Source: Pseudomonas lini
GTDB lineage: Bacteria; Pseudomonadota; Gammaproteobacteria; Pseudomonadales; Pseudomonadaceae
Length of the DNA stretch: 64,000 nucleotides
Reading direction: 5' to 3'
NCBI RefSeq assembly: GCF_001042905.1
Contig: NZ_JYLB01000006.1
Coordinates: 1 to 64,000 of the forward strand
The notes beneath the pieces are model-generated. The model did not search any database, had not been told where the DNA came from, and saw only the letters and a list, made by a program, of their open reading frames with translations. Of the stretch, positions 53,405-61,767 are shown piece after piece. The position numbers and the translations under genes are program-made. Positions within the stretch are counted from its first letter, which is position 1. Each line of letters opens with the position of its first letter.

Positions 53405-53430
53405 CAGGGGATCCCCTGTGCCCTATAGGG
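53405..53430. promoter_or_regulatory. two adjacent perfect palindromes, candidate operator
   Basis: CAGGGGATCCCCTG (53405-53418) is a perfect 14-bp palindrome. Two bases later CCCTATAGGG (53421-53430) is a perfect 10-bp palindrome. They lie about 200 bp before the tssA2 start. The pairing suggests a dimeric regulator site; the regulator is unknown. Confidence 0.4.
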
Positions 53431-53627
53431 TGATCTCCTACAGCAACAACGAAGACGCAGTTTTATTGTTTTATCGGATGCTTGCTAATGGCCATCATTA
53501 TGATTAGGATGCGCGCCTTGAAAGAGCGCGAACTCAATTGGATGAGACTCATCGCAGCTCTTTGATACTGTCCAGCGCCATTTCAACTCCAATGGCCGAA
53601 GACTGTAATCCTAATTAAAGGTCACGG

Positions 53628-55184
53628 ATGTCCTACTCAAGCAAACTTTCCGCCCATTACCTTGAACTCGCAAAAGCCTCTGTTTCCAAAGAGAATTTCG
53701 CGGGCGAGGATGTTCGCTTTTCGAGCGAATATGAGGCGTTGGAAAGCGAGTTGGGTAAAGCCTCGTCCATGCACGAAAGCGGTCAGATCGACTGGCTGAA
53801 AATCCGCGAAAACAGCGAAAACCTGCTGCGCACACAATCCAAGGATTTGCGTGTTGGCGCGTGGTTGACCTGGGCGCTGTACCAGCGTGAATCCTTCCAG
53901 GGGCTCCTGGCCGGCGTCGGTTTGTTGCACCACCTCTGTGAAAACCATTGGGCCGAGGTTCACCCGAACAAGGCCCGCACTCGCTCCGCTGCCATCAGTT
54001 GGTTGGTGCCGCGTCTTGAGCAGGTGCTGACCGAAAACGTCGCGATCAAAGAGCAGTTGCCGATGTTCCGGCGGCTGGTCGAACACCTTGAAGGCCTCGA
54101 TGCCGCATGCACCGAGCACCTGGGCGATGACGCGCCGTTGCTGCTGCCGATTTCCCGTCGCTTGAAAAACATGGTCCAGCGCGCCGCCGACAATCAGCCG
54201 GAACCCGGTGTGGTGGGCGCCGCGGTGGCGCAGGTCAAGCAGGCCGCGACTCAGCTGTTCACCCCCGGCGCACCGATCGATAACGAGAAAGAAGCCCACA
54301 AGGCCCTGCGTGCCCAGCAGGAAAACGCCCGTCCGCTGTGTGCCTGGTGGCTCAAGCAGAAGGCTACTGATCTGCGCGCCCTGCGCCTCAATCGCACGTT
54401 GTTGTGGCTGCCCATCGATGCGGTGCCCGAGCGCAACGCTGAACAGATCACCGTTCTACGCGGGCTGCCGGCGGACAAACTCAAGGCCTATCAGGACCGC
54501 TACGATCAGGGCAAATACGCTGATCTGCTGGTAGAGCTGGAGGCGAGCCTGGCGAAGGCGCCGTTCTGGTTCGATGGCCAGCGAATGGTCTGGGAATGCC
54601 TTCAGGGGCTGAACGCCGAGATGGCAATGCGCGAAGTGGAAATCCACTTCGCGCTTTTGGTTCAGCGTCTGCCCGGCATCATCGAATTGCGTTTCCATGA
54701 CGGCGCGCCGTTCGCCGATCCGGCCACCCGCGCCTGGATCGGCGCCAACGTCATGCCGCACCTGCAAAGCGCCAGTGCGCCGCGCAAGGTCGAAGTCGCC
54801 GATACCCAGCCGGCCTGGGAACTGGCCCTGGAAGAAGTCTTGCCGATTCTGCGCAAGGACGGCCTCAAGGCCGCCGTGCAGATCCTCAAGCAAGGCTTGC
54901 AAAGTGCTCACGGCGGGCGGGTCCGATTTTTCTGGCAGTTCGCCCTCGCACGGCTGTGCTTCATGGCCAAGAAATACGAACTGGCCAAGACCCAACTCGA
55001 AACCCTCGACCAAACATTACAGGACTCAGGCCTGCACGCCTGGGAGCCCGATCTTGCGCTGGAAGTGCTGCATTTGCTGCATAGCTGCTGCGAGTTGTTA
55101 CCGCAGAATCATGCAGTGCGTGAACGCAAGGAAGAGATTTATCGCAGGCTGTGCCACCTCGATCTCGAAGTGGTACTCGAATAG
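53628..55184 (+). CDS. tssA: TssA of the second T6SS (long form)
   Basis: A 518-residue TssA of the longer class with an ImpA_N domain near 40-140 (RVGAWLTWALYQRESFQGLL; HWAEVHPNKARTRSAAISWL) and a VasJ-type C-terminal domain (about 260-515; FFWQFALARLCFMAKKYELA). It differs in architecture from the 343-residue TssA of cluster 1, matching the H2/H3-type systems. It is the first gene of the plus-strand second T6SS operon. Confidence 0.93.
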   Translation: MSYSSKLSAHYLELAKASVSKENFAGEDVRFSSEYEALESELGKASSMHESGQIDWLKIRENSENLLRTQSKDLRVGAWLTWALYQRESFQGLLAGVGLLHHLCENHWAEVHPNKARTRSAAISWLVPRLEQVLTENVAIKEQLPMFRRLVEHLEGLDAACTEHLGDDAPLLLPISRRLKNMVQRAADNQPEPGVVGAAVAQVKQAATQLFTPGAPIDNEKEAHKALRAQQENARPLCAWWLKQKATDLRALRLNRTLLWLPIDAVPERNAEQITVLRGLPADKLKAYQDRYDQGKYADLLVELEASLAKAPFWFDGQRMVWECLQGLNAEMAMREVEIHFALLVQRLPGIIELRFHDGAPFADPATRAWIGANVMPHLQSASAPRKVEVADTQPAWELALEEVLPILRKDGLKAAVQILKQGLQSAHGGRVRFFWQFALARLCFMAKKYELAKTQLETLDQTLQDSGLHAWEPDLALEVLHLLHSCCELLPQNHAVRERKEEIYRRLCHLDLEVVLE

Positions 55185-55216
55185 GCCCCAGGGCCACAAC
55201 CGCAAGGAGAAAAGCC

Positions 55217-55720
55217 ATGGCCAAAGAAGGCTCGGTAGCCCCCAAGGAACGCATCAACGTCACCTTCAAACCCGCCACCGGCGGTGCTCAGGAAGAGATT
55301 GAACTGCCGCTGAAACTACTGGCAATCGGTGACTACACCCACCGCAAGGACGAACGCAAAGTCGAAGATCGCAAGCCGATCAGCATCGACAAAATGACGT
55401 TCGACGAAGTGCTGGCCAAGCAAGAGCTGAGCCTGACGCTGAGCGTGCCGAACCGTCTTCAGGAAGAAAGTGACACTGAAGAACTGGCTGTGAAACTGCG
55501 CGTCAACTCGATGAAGGACTTCAACCCGGCCTCGCTGGTCGAGCAAGTGCCTGAGCTGAAAAAACTGATGGAACTGCGCGACGCGCTGGTGGCCCTCAAA
55601 GGCCCGCTGGGTAACGCGCCTGCGTTCCGCAAAGCCATCGAAGGCGTGCTCGCCGACGACGAATCCCGCGGTCGCGTACTGGGTGAACTGGGCCTGAACG
55701 CCGCAGCCCAGGACGCCTGA
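55217..55720 (+). CDS. tssB: TssB sheath small subunit, second T6SS
   Basis: A 167-residue small sheath subunit (KERINVTFKPATGGAQEEIE; LKLLAIGDYTHRKDERKVED). ATG at 55217 has AAGGAGA upstream; the open frame before it overlaps tssA2. It is followed after 28 bp by tssC2. It is diverged from the TssB of cluster 1 and belongs with TssC2 in a separate sheath. Confidence 0.96.
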   Translation: MAKEGSVAPKERINVTFKPATGGAQEEIELPLKLLAIGDYTHRKDERKVEDRKPISIDKMTFDEVLAKQELSLTLSVPNRLQEESDTEELAVKLRVNSMKDFNPASLVEQVPELKKLMELRDALVALKGPLGNAPAFRKAIEGVLADDESRGRVLGELGLNAAAQDA

Positions 55721-55748
55721 GCCCCTATCAGCCAAGGAAGCCAACACA

Positions 55749-57224
55749 ATGAGCACTAGCGCAGCACAGCAAAAGAGCAACGAGAACGGCGAATACAGCA
55801 TTCTCGACAGCATCATCGCCGAAACCCGCCTGACCCCGGACGACGAAGCCTACGACATCGCCAAGCGCGGTGTGTCGGCGTTCATCGAAGAACTGCTCAA
55901 GCCGCAGAACAACGGCGAGCCGGTCAAGAAAGCCATGGTTGACCGCATGATCGCCGAGATCGATGCCAAGCTCAGCCGTCAGATGGACGAAATCCTCCAC
56001 CACCCGGACTTCCAGTCCCTGGAATCGTCGTGGCGTGGCCTGCAGTTGCTGGTCGACCGCACCAACTTCCGCGAAAACATCAAGATCGAAATCCTCAACG
56101 TCTCCAAAGACGACCTGCTGGACGACTTCGAAGATTCGCCGGAAGTGATGCAGTCGGGCCTGTACAAGCACATCTACACCGCTGAATACGGTCAGTTCGG
56201 TGGTCAGCCAGTCGGCGCGATCATCGCCAACTACTTCATGTCCCCAAGCTCGCCGGACGTGAAACTGATGCAATACGTGTCCAGCGTTGCCTGCATGTCG
56301 CACGCGCCGTTCATTGCTGCCGCCGGCCCGAAATTCTTCGGCCTGGAAAGCTTCACCGGTCTGCCGGACCTGAAAGATCTGAAAGATCACTTCGAAGGCC
56401 CGCAATTCGCCAAATGGCAGAGCTTCCGTCAGTCGGAAGACTCCCGTTACGTGGGCCTGACCGTGCCGCGTTTCCTGCTGCGTAACCCGTACGATCCGGA
56501 AGAAAACCCGGTCAAATCGTTCGTGTACAAAGAAACCGTCGCCAACAGCCACGAGCACTACCTGTGGGGCAACACCGCCTACGCGTTCGGCACCAAGCTG
56601 ACCGACAGCTTCGCCAAATTCCGCTGGTGCCCGAACATCATCGGCCCACAGAGCGGTGGCGCGGTTGAAGACCTGCCGTTGCACCACTTCGAAAGCATGG
56701 GCGAAATCGAAACCAAGATCCCTACCGAGGTACTGGTCAGCGACCGTCGTGAATACGAACTGGCCGAGGAAGGTTTCATCTCCCTGACCATGCGCAAAGG
56801 CTCCGACAACGCGGCGTTCTTCTCTGCAAGCTCGGTGCAGAAGCCGAAGTTCTTCGGCATCAGTGCTGAAGGCAAGGCTGCAGAGCTGAACTACAAGCTC
56901 GGCACCCAACTGCCGTACATGATGATCGTCAACCGCCTGGCTCACTACTTGAAAGTGCTGCAGCGCGAGCAACTCGGTTCGTGGAAAGAACGTACCGACC
57001 TCGAGCTGGAACTCAACAAGTGGATCCGTCAGTACGTGGCCGACCAGGAAAACCCGAGCGCCGAAGTCCGTGGCCGTCGTCCACTGCGCGCAGCCCAGAT
57101 CATCGTCAGCGATGTTGAAGGCGAGCCTGGCTGGTACCGCGTCAGCCTGAACGTGCGCCCGCACTTCAAGTACATGGGTGCCGATTTCACCCTGTCGCTG
57201 GTTGGCAAGCTGGACAAAGAGTAA
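55749..57224 (+). CDS. tssC: TssC sheath large subunit, second T6SS
   Basis: A 491-residue sheath protein (EILHHPDFQSLESSWRGLQL near 78; PTEVLVSDRREYELAEEGF; EGEPGWYRVSLNVRPHFKYM at the end). AAGGAAG precedes the ATG. It is much more diverged from the cluster 1 TssC than duplicates would be, as expected for an independently acquired apparatus. Tight spacing to tssB2 (28 bp) and tssE2 (14 bp). Confidence 0.96.
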   Translation: MSTSAAQQKSNENGEYSILDSIIAETRLTPDDEAYDIAKRGVSAFIEELLKPQNNGEPVKKAMVDRMIAEIDAKLSRQMDEILHHPDFQSLESSWRGLQLLVDRTNFRENIKIEILNVSKDDLLDDFEDSPEVMQSGLYKHIYTAEYGQFGGQPVGAIIANYFMSPSSPDVKLMQYVSSVACMSHAPFIAAAGPKFFGLESFTGLPDLKDLKDHFEGPQFAKWQSFRQSEDSRYVGLTVPRFLLRNPYDPEENPVKSFVYKETVANSHEHYLWGNTAYAFGTKLTDSFAKFRWCPNIIGPQSGGAVEDLPLHHFESMGEIETKIPTEVLVSDRREYELAEEGFISLTMRKGSDNAAFFSASSVQKPKFFGISAEGKAAELNYKLGTQLPYMMIVNRLAHYLKVLQREQLGSWKERTDLELELNKWIRQYVADQENPSAEVRGRRPLRAAQIIVSDVEGEPGWYRVSLNVRPHFKYMGADFTLSLVGKLDKE

Positions 57225-57238
57225 GCGGAGCCTAACTC

Positions 57239-57646
57239 ATGACTGGATACGGCAGCCTTTTCGAACGCCTGGGTGGCGACGCGGACAAACGCGTCGGCTG
57301 GAGCCGCGAGGTTTCCGCCATGGCGTCCGTGGCTGCCCATCTGGCCAAGATGCTCAGCACCCGTGCGGGCAGCGTGCAAACGCTGTCCGATTACGGGCTA
57401 CCCGATCTCAATGACATGCGCCTGAGCCTGCACGACTCCCTGAGTCAGGCCCGCCTGGCCATCGAAAGCTTCATCGAAGCCTACGAACCACGCCTGAGCA
57501 ACGTGCGTGTCATCTCCCTGCCGCGTGACAACGATCAGCTTCGCCTGTCCTTCAGCATCGAAGGCCTGCTGGAAGTTGATGGTTTCAAGCGCCAGGTCAG
57601 TTTCGCCGCGCGCCTGGATGGCAGCGGTCAAGTGAAGGTGAACTAG
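57239..57646 (+). CDS. tssE: TssE baseplate subunit, second T6SS
   Basis: A 135-residue gp25-like protein (GYGSLFERLGGDADKRVGWS; YGLPDLNDMRLSLHDSLSQA; YEPRLSNVRVISLP). CGGAG lies eight bases before the ATG. In HSI-II/III loci tssF would follow directly. Here about 4.6 kb of effector and immunity-type genes intervene before tssF at 62213. Confidence 0.94.
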   Translation: MTGYGSLFERLGGDADKRVGWSREVSAMASVAAHLAKMLSTRAGSVQTLSDYGLPDLNDMRLSLHDSLSQARLAIESFIEAYEPRLSNVRVISLPRDNDQLRLSFSIEGLLEVDGFKRQVSFAARLDGSGQVKVN

Positions 57647-57650
57647 GGAT

Positions 57651-58058
57651 ATGCGATTGAGGGTTCCAAGTACGTTGGCAATGATCGTGCGCCGCGCTTT
57701 GCTGCTGATCGCCCTGACTGCCGCTGCCCTGATGTTGGCTGCCTGCTACATGAAAGTGACGGCTTCAAGGCTCGCTCACGTGTACTCCACAGTCTGGAAC
57801 GAGCCTGGGACTTGTTACATCAATTCCTACATTCCGCAGTATTCGGCTCTGGGCATCCCCGGAAAGATCTTCCGTCTTTTCACCAGTGAAGCCTTTTTCA
57901 GGGTGTACGCAAAAGACGGCACGTTGTTGAAGTCGTCTGAATGGTTGATTTGGCAGAACGAATTCACGACGGATGAACGGGCGCAATGGGTAAACGCTCA
58001 TGCGATCTATCCGACAGCGACGGGTTACGAGGGCTGGAAAATTCCAGTGTGTGGTTGA
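57651..58058 (+). CDS. putative lipoprotein, possible orphan immunity protein
   Basis: A 135-residue protein with an N-terminal hydrophobic segment ending in a lipobox-like LMLAAC (Cys about 32). The mature part has the pattern GTCYINSYIPQ then FRLFTSEAFFRVYAKDG, loosely like the protein at 59653-60066 (GQYLIESVPAS, YLRFTDLNNPSQVYR). It sits four bases after tssE2 and before the PAAR gene. Family unknown. Exported, small and next to effector genes, it is best explained as an immunity protein, perhaps for an effector that was lost. Confidence 0.65.
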   Translation: MRLRVPSTLAMIVRRALLLIALTAAALMLAACYMKVTASRLAHVYSTVWNEPGTCYINSYIPQYSALGIPGKIFRLFTSEAFFRVYAKDGTLLKSSEWLIWQNEFTTDERAQWVNAHAIYPTATGYEGWKIPVCG

Positions 58059-58101
58059 GCAATGAACAGTCATCAAGCCAAGGTCAATTAAGGAGAGCCC
58101 C

Positions 58102-58626
58102 ATGTCAGGAAAACCCGCAGCACGCGTCACCGACCCCACCGCTTGCCCGCTCCCCGGCCACGGCACCAACCCGATCGTCGCCGGGTCCGGCGACGTGTTC
58201 TTCGACGGCCTCGCAGCTGCCAGCCAAGGCGATGCCTCGGCGTGCGGTGGCGCGTTGGTTGGCGACCTTGCGACGACCGTTTTGATCAATGGTAAGTCGG
58301 CGGCAACGGTGGGTTCTGTTGGTACTCATGGCAATAAGGTTACGGCTGGGTCTTCGACGGTGATTATCGGGAATTCGCATACGCCGGTGCCGTTTGTTCC
58401 GCCGTTGCCGGTGGAGATTCAGTGGCCGTTTAACGAGCACTTTGTGATCAATTGCCAAGAGAGCGGAAAGCCGCTCGCCGGGGTGGAGTACACGCTTAAA
58501 ACGGCCTCGGGGAAGATCATTAGCGGTGTGACGGGAGCGGACGGCAAAACACAAAGAGTCTTCTCGGCTACTGCGGAGGCGGTTGAGTTGGTCATTGAGC
58601 CTCAAACCAGAGTTGTACTCGCTTAG
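58102..58626 (+). CDS. PAAR-domain spike-tip protein with C-terminal beta domain
   Basis: A 174-residue protein. The first ~100 residues form a PAAR domain (GKPAARVTDPTACPLPGHGT; VFFDGLAAASQGD; VLINGKSAATVGSVGTHGN) that sharpens a VgrG tip. The remaining 70 residues (SGKPLAGVEYTLKTASGKII, then SGVTGADGKTQRVF) form a small beta domain resembling the N-terminal region of the lipase at 46915. Such domains link PAAR proteins to cargo. AAGGAGAG precedes the ATG. It lies directly upstream of the DUF6402-like effector candidate and probably carries it. Confidence 0.93.
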   Translation: MSGKPAARVTDPTACPLPGHGTNPIVAGSGDVFFDGLAAASQGDASACGGALVGDLATTVLINGKSAATVGSVGTHGNKVTAGSSTVIIGNSHTPVPFVPPLPVEIQWPFNEHFVINCQESGKPLAGVEYTLKTASGKIISGVTGADGKTQRVFSATAEAVELVIEPQTRVVLA

Positions 58627-58681
58627 TTATTTGCTTTCACCGCCAGTGACAATCGGATCCTGGAGTAACTGTTAGAGGGAT

Positions 58682-59656
58682 ATGGAAATGGCAGCAACAA
58701 CAGTGGCAACGACCATGACTCCGGCAAGTAATAAAGTCGGACAGTCTGCGACTGCGCGTCAGTTCAAGATCACTGATATTCCAGATACGATGAAAAAAAT
58801 GAAATGGCCAGTTGCCGCAGACCTTATGAACCATTGGTTCAATGGTAAGCCATGGCCGACTGATGAAGGCGGGATGGATGATGAAGTAAAGAAGCATGAT
58901 GTTTTCGCGCCCAAGGAATACATAGAAGAATCCATCGTTAAAATGAGTTGGGTTTCCGGTTTTGAACGTGCAAATTCTGCGATAAAGCATTTGAGGGAGA
59001 CTTGGAATAGTCCAGCTGGAGTCACTCTGATCAAAAGCAGGCTCCGTCGAGCGTTTTCCGGTAAAGCCTCTGGGTGTTATCCGGTTGCGTTTAATGGTGT
59101 TGCCAGTGCTGCTGAGAAATTTGGTTATTCAAATAACAAAGTAGTCGAGTTTGAGCAGGCAGGCTCTGATGAGGTGAATGAGCTTCGAGCGGCACTGGCT
59201 AACTTCAACATGCGAGCTATTGCTGAAGGTGTAGTCGTTGTAACGGATAAGAGTATCGTGTTTACCCCGTCGCAATTGGGCTTTTATATCGAGGATTCCT
59301 ACGATTTCAACGATGGAGTAGCTCTGTTCAGTCAGATTCTTGGCTACTGGAATTTCGATAAGTTAGTGACGGACCCCGTTGAGGGAGCAAAAGCTAACGC
59401 GAAACTGGCTGCCCAAATGAATGCCGTTATGGCGGAGTCGCAATATCAGGGTGTGAGAGGACAGCAAAGCACACAGCAAAAAGATGAGGCCGTACGTCGA
59501 TATCGAGAGCTCGAAGGCAAACACTACATGCTCGTTCAAAACAGTGACTTTCGAGACTATCGTGATCTGAATAAGAAGGGCGGCGATTTTCGCGTGTATT
59601 CGGACATTATGTACGAACCCGTAACGTCTGCACTTATTGAGATATCTGCTAAATGA
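58682..59656 (+). CDS. DUF6402-like T6SS effector candidate
   Basis: A 324-residue protein with no signal peptide. The segment IPDTMKKMKWPVAADLMNHW plus FNGKPW near 33-60 matches my recollection of the DUF6402 family, often found beside PAAR and VgrG genes. The catalytic mechanism is unknown to me. The body (YIEESIVKMSWVSGFERANS; VIVKSRL-like basic stretch LIKSRLRRAF) shows no familiar enzyme motif. The coding DNA is more AT-rich than the tss genes around it. The PAAR gene upstream and the ATGA-overlapped membrane protein downstream give the standard effector/immunity arrangement. Family assignment is by memory of the motif and should be taken as tentative. Confidence 0.75.
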   Translation: MEMAATTVATTMTPASNKVGQSATARQFKITDIPDTMKKMKWPVAADLMNHWFNGKPWPTDEGGMDDEVKKHDVFAPKEYIEESIVKMSWVSGFERANSAIKHLRETWNSPAGVTLIKSRLRRAFSGKASGCYPVAFNGVASAAEKFGYSNNKVVEFEQAGSDEVNELRAALANFNMRAIAEGVVVVTDKSIVFTPSQLGFYIEDSYDFNDGVALFSQILGYWNFDKLVTDPVEGAKANAKLAAQMNAVMAESQYQGVRGQQSTQQKDEAVRRYRELEGKHYMLVQNSDFRDYRDLNKKGGDFRVYSDIMYEPVTSALIEISAK

Positions 59657-60066
59657 AGATCGGACATAAGTACGCCATAAGCTTGGCTGTCTTGTTGTGT
59701 AGCTTGTTGATTGCTATTGCAATAATTGTGGTTGAGGTTTTAGGTCGTGCGCCAGACTATTCGAAAAAAAGTCCGTCTGGCCAATATCTTATCGAGTCTG
59801 TTCCTGCAAGCTCGCTTTTGACCCCGCGAGACTTTGTCTATCTGCGATTCACCGATTTAAACAACCCCAGTCAGGTTTACCGTACACCTCTTTTTTCCGA
59901 GTTGGAGTTGGATATGCGCGCCGACGAAGATGAAAAAACAGTGGGTGTTGTATTTATAGAATTTGATAAGTCGAGCAAGGCTTTTACGTTGGGGCTTTCT
60001 AGCCCGAAAAAGCATTGGTTGAATTTTTTTATCAGCAATACACCTTACAGGGTTCTGGAAAATTGA
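59653..60066 (+). CDS. putative immunity protein with N-terminal membrane anchor
   Basis: A 137-residue protein with one N-terminal transmembrane helix (ISLAVLLCSLLIAIAIIVVE) and a soluble part that would face the periplasm. It starts by ATGA overlap with the effector candidate, so translation is coupled, which makes it the first candidate for immunity. A periplasm-facing protector implies that the effector acts on the envelope. The AT-rich composition is shared with the effector gene. Family not recognised. Confidence 0.7.
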   Translation: MKIGHKYAISLAVLLCSLLIAIAIIVVEVLGRAPDYSKKSPSGQYLIESVPASSLLTPRDFVYLRFTDLNNPSQVYRTPLFSELELDMRADEDEKTVGVVFIEFDKSSKAFTLGLSSPKKHWLNFFISNTPYRVLEN

Positions 60067-60085
60067 GCTGGGTTCAGTGATCGGG

Positions 60086-60235
60086 ATGCTCTTTGCAAGA
60101 GCACGAAAAAAAAGAACGAAAAAGTGGGCTGTCCCTAATATTTTATATGGGAAGCATGATTTGAAAGTTATTGTTGGAGCTGAGATGACTCGCCTCTTGC
60201 GTCCCCATCCGTTCGCCCGGACTGTGTCGAAATGA
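60086..60235 (+). CDS. 49-codon open frame, possible tail of a lost effector
   Basis: This frame reads MLFARARKKRTKKWAVPNIL and ends TRLLRPHPFARTVSK with a TGA that overlaps the ATG of the next gene (ATGA). The next gene has no ribosome site of its own, so reading through this frame would explain its translation. It has no good start signal and may be the relic of a deleted toxin gene whose immunity gene (60232) survived. Weak evidence. Confidence 0.3.
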   Translation: MLFARARKKRTKKWAVPNILYGKHDLKVIVGAEMTRLLRPHPFARTVSK

Positions 60236-60609
60236 TCTGGCTACAGCGCTTCCTGATGGCGATGGGTGCGCTCGCCTGCGTGGCGCTCGTGGTGATCGTT
60301 TCCTACATGGACTTTTCGAAAGATCAGCCTCGCGTGTTGAGCGAGTACCCGAATGCGAAATGGCGTGGCGGTGCTGAGGGTGGCCAGTTCGTCGAAATCA
60401 CCAAATCTGAACGGCCCTATTATTTCGTTCAGATCAGAAATGATGATGGATCATTGTGGGATCAAGGTTGGCTGAAATCTGGAGAAGAAAACAGTGAGCC
60501 ATTCACTGTCGATAACGTGATGTTCTTCGCCGGCGAGGGCGTTATTTATCTTCAGCAACGCCAGATTCTGAGTGCCGATAGAGCCATGACCGGAGCTGAG
60601 CATGAATAG
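60232..60609 (+). CDS. small membrane-anchored protein, immunity-like
   Basis: A 125-residue protein with an N-terminal helix (FLMAMGALACVALVVIVSYM) followed by a soluble, probably periplasmic domain (KWRGGAEGGQFVEITKSERP; NDDGSLWDQGWLKSGEE). The layout is like the protein at 59653, though sequence similarity is slight. It overlaps the next gene by eight bases. Family unknown; inferred immunity or accessory protein of the effector island. Confidence 0.6.
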   Translation: MIWLQRFLMAMGALACVALVVIVSYMDFSKDQPRVLSEYPNAKWRGGAEGGQFVEITKSERPYYFVQIRNDDGSLWDQGWLKSGEENSEPFTVDNVMFFAGEGVIYLQQRQILSADRAMTGAEHE

Positions 60610-60997
60610 CCGTCGAGTCATCGGTCTGATCGTGCATGCGCTGGCCTGCGTGCTCTACATCGTGCTCAATAACTTTGCAGTGCCTATCTACAAACAGCTC
60701 GTCGGCGGCCTGACCTCACGTGGCGTGGCCATCGGCATGGGCATGTACCTGGTTTTTTACTTTTTTGTTTTCCTCAATGTTGCTCTGGTCTTAATCAATC
60801 GCCTGGCCATCAAGTTTGGCGTGACGGTCTTCATGATGCTGGCGATCCTGTTTTACCTGCTACCGCAATACCCCGTTCGCGCCATGGCGTATTGCGCGTT
60901 GGCGGGTGGTTTGACGCTGTTGGCGATTGTGCTGAGCCATGTCATGAACGCAGCCTTTGTCCGCTTGCGCGGGAAACAGGGAGCGGCCCAGTCGTGA
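60602..60997 (+). CDS. polytopic membrane protein, paralogue A
   Basis: A 131-residue protein with about four transmembrane helices. It shares with the protein at 61345-61767 the features YxxLNNFA, GGLTSRGV near residue 37-44, a central LLPQYPxRAM-like segment and a C-terminal Arg/Lys stretch. It is coupled to the previous gene by overlap. A multi-pass inner-membrane immunity protein would suit an effector that attacks the inner membrane or lipid carriers. Family unknown. Confidence 0.62.
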   Translation: MNSRRVIGLIVHALACVLYIVLNNFAVPIYKQLVGGLTSRGVAIGMGMYLVFYFFVFLNVALVLINRLAIKFGVTVFMMLAILFYLLPQYPVRAMAYCALAGGLTLLAIVLSHVMNAAFVRLRGKQGAAQS

Positions 60998-61134
60998 TGC
61001 GCAACCGTCGAACAATATCGCCCGTTGCGTTGATTGCGATCCCTGATCGGCGCGACCGTGCTCCGTCAAACGCGAACGCGAGGATCTTCAGCGCAGTTGG
61101 ACCCTCAAGGATGGAGCCTTTTGCCCATGATTGA
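60997..61134 (+). pseudogene. possible decayed small exported-protein gene
   Basis: A frame starts with TGATG overlap to the previous stop (MRNRRTISPVALIAI, signal-like). The hydrophobic stretch seems to continue only after a frame change (LIGATVLRQTR from 61043). A third frame ends REREDLQRSWTLKDGAFCP at an ATGA overlapping the next start (61127). Read together these look like one small gene broken by frameshifts. An intact 45-codon frame is the alternative. Confidence 0.3.
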
Positions 61135-61348
61135 CGTATCAGACGAGATGCGCATGTACCTGATGTTCATCGCCGACAGCAATCTGTTCGGCGGCATCGC
61201 GATCTTGAGTTTTCTGCTGATTGTTACGGCAATCAGCAAGCGACTGCGCCAGTCATGGCTGCATTGCGCGCTGACTTTCATGGTCCTGATTTCGTTGGTG
61301 GCCATCGAAATCGCCGGCAGTTGCTACTCATCGGTGCCTCCCGCATGA
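61127..61348 (+). CDS. small two-helix membrane protein
   Basis: A 73-residue protein with two predicted transmembrane helices (LFGGIAILSFLLIVTAIS; ALTFMVLISLVAIEIAGSC). The ATG at 61127 is preceded by GGAG ten bases away; longer frames upstream are degenerate. It overlaps the next gene as ATGA. Family unknown. It fits the pattern of this array of small membrane genes. Confidence 0.5.
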   Translation: MIDVSDEMRMYLMFIADSNLFGGIAILSFLLIVTAISKRLRQSWLHCALTFMVLISLVAIEIAGSCYSSVPPA

Positions 61349-61767
61349 ACATGCCGACGCGCATCATCTGCTGCCTGTTGATCCACAGTGTTTTCTGTGT
61401 GGGTTATACGTTTCTGAATAACTTCGCGGCCGACTGGTACATCTCGACCTACGGCGGTTTGACCTCCCGTGGCGTGAACATTCGTCTTACCAGCAAATTC
61501 CTCTACGAGTTTTTTCTCGTCTTCAACGCGGTGCTGGCGCTGATTCCTGTGCTACGTGTGAAGTTGATCCTGTGGGCGATCTGGGTGGGGCTGATTCTCT
61601 TGTGGATGCTGCCGGATCATCCGCTGCGGGCGCTGCTCTATGGCATTGGCCAAGGGACATTCACCTTGACGGCGATCCTTCTCAGCACAGGGCTGGATAG
61701 CTGGTACAAGCGCAAATTTGCAGGCGCCAAAGCCTCGAAGCTCGCGTCGGGGGCCGACCATGCTTAG
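61345..61767 (+). CDS. polytopic membrane protein, paralogue B
   Basis: A 140-residue multi-pass membrane protein, paralogous to the protein at 60602-60997 (YTFLNNFAADWY, GGLTSRGVNI, LLWMLPDHPLRALLYGIGQG). The two are separated by only a few hundred bases. The duplication with divergence recalls immunity gene families that widen protection. It overlaps both neighbours. Confidence 0.62.
   Translation: MNMPTRIICCLLIHSVFCVGYTFLNNFAADWYISTYGGLTSRGVNIRLTSKFLYEFFLVFNAVLALIPVLRVKLILWAIWVGLILLWMLPDHPLRALLYGIGQGTFTLTAILLSTGLDSWYKRKFAGAKASKLASGADHA

Larger units (their letters stand above)
52903..53627. promoter_or_regulatory. divergent intergenic region before the second T6SS
   Basis: This 725-bp stretch without a supported gene lies between vgrG (minus) and tssA2 (plus). 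It is AT-rich around 53160-53300. It contains a terminator-like hairpin at 53171-53199, two adjacent perfect palindromes at 53405-53430 and a GCGCG-type hairpin near 53511-53530. The tssA2 start is preceded by AAAGG six bases away. I find no clear sigma-54 element, although HSI-II/III loci often depend on that factor. Confidence 0.55.
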
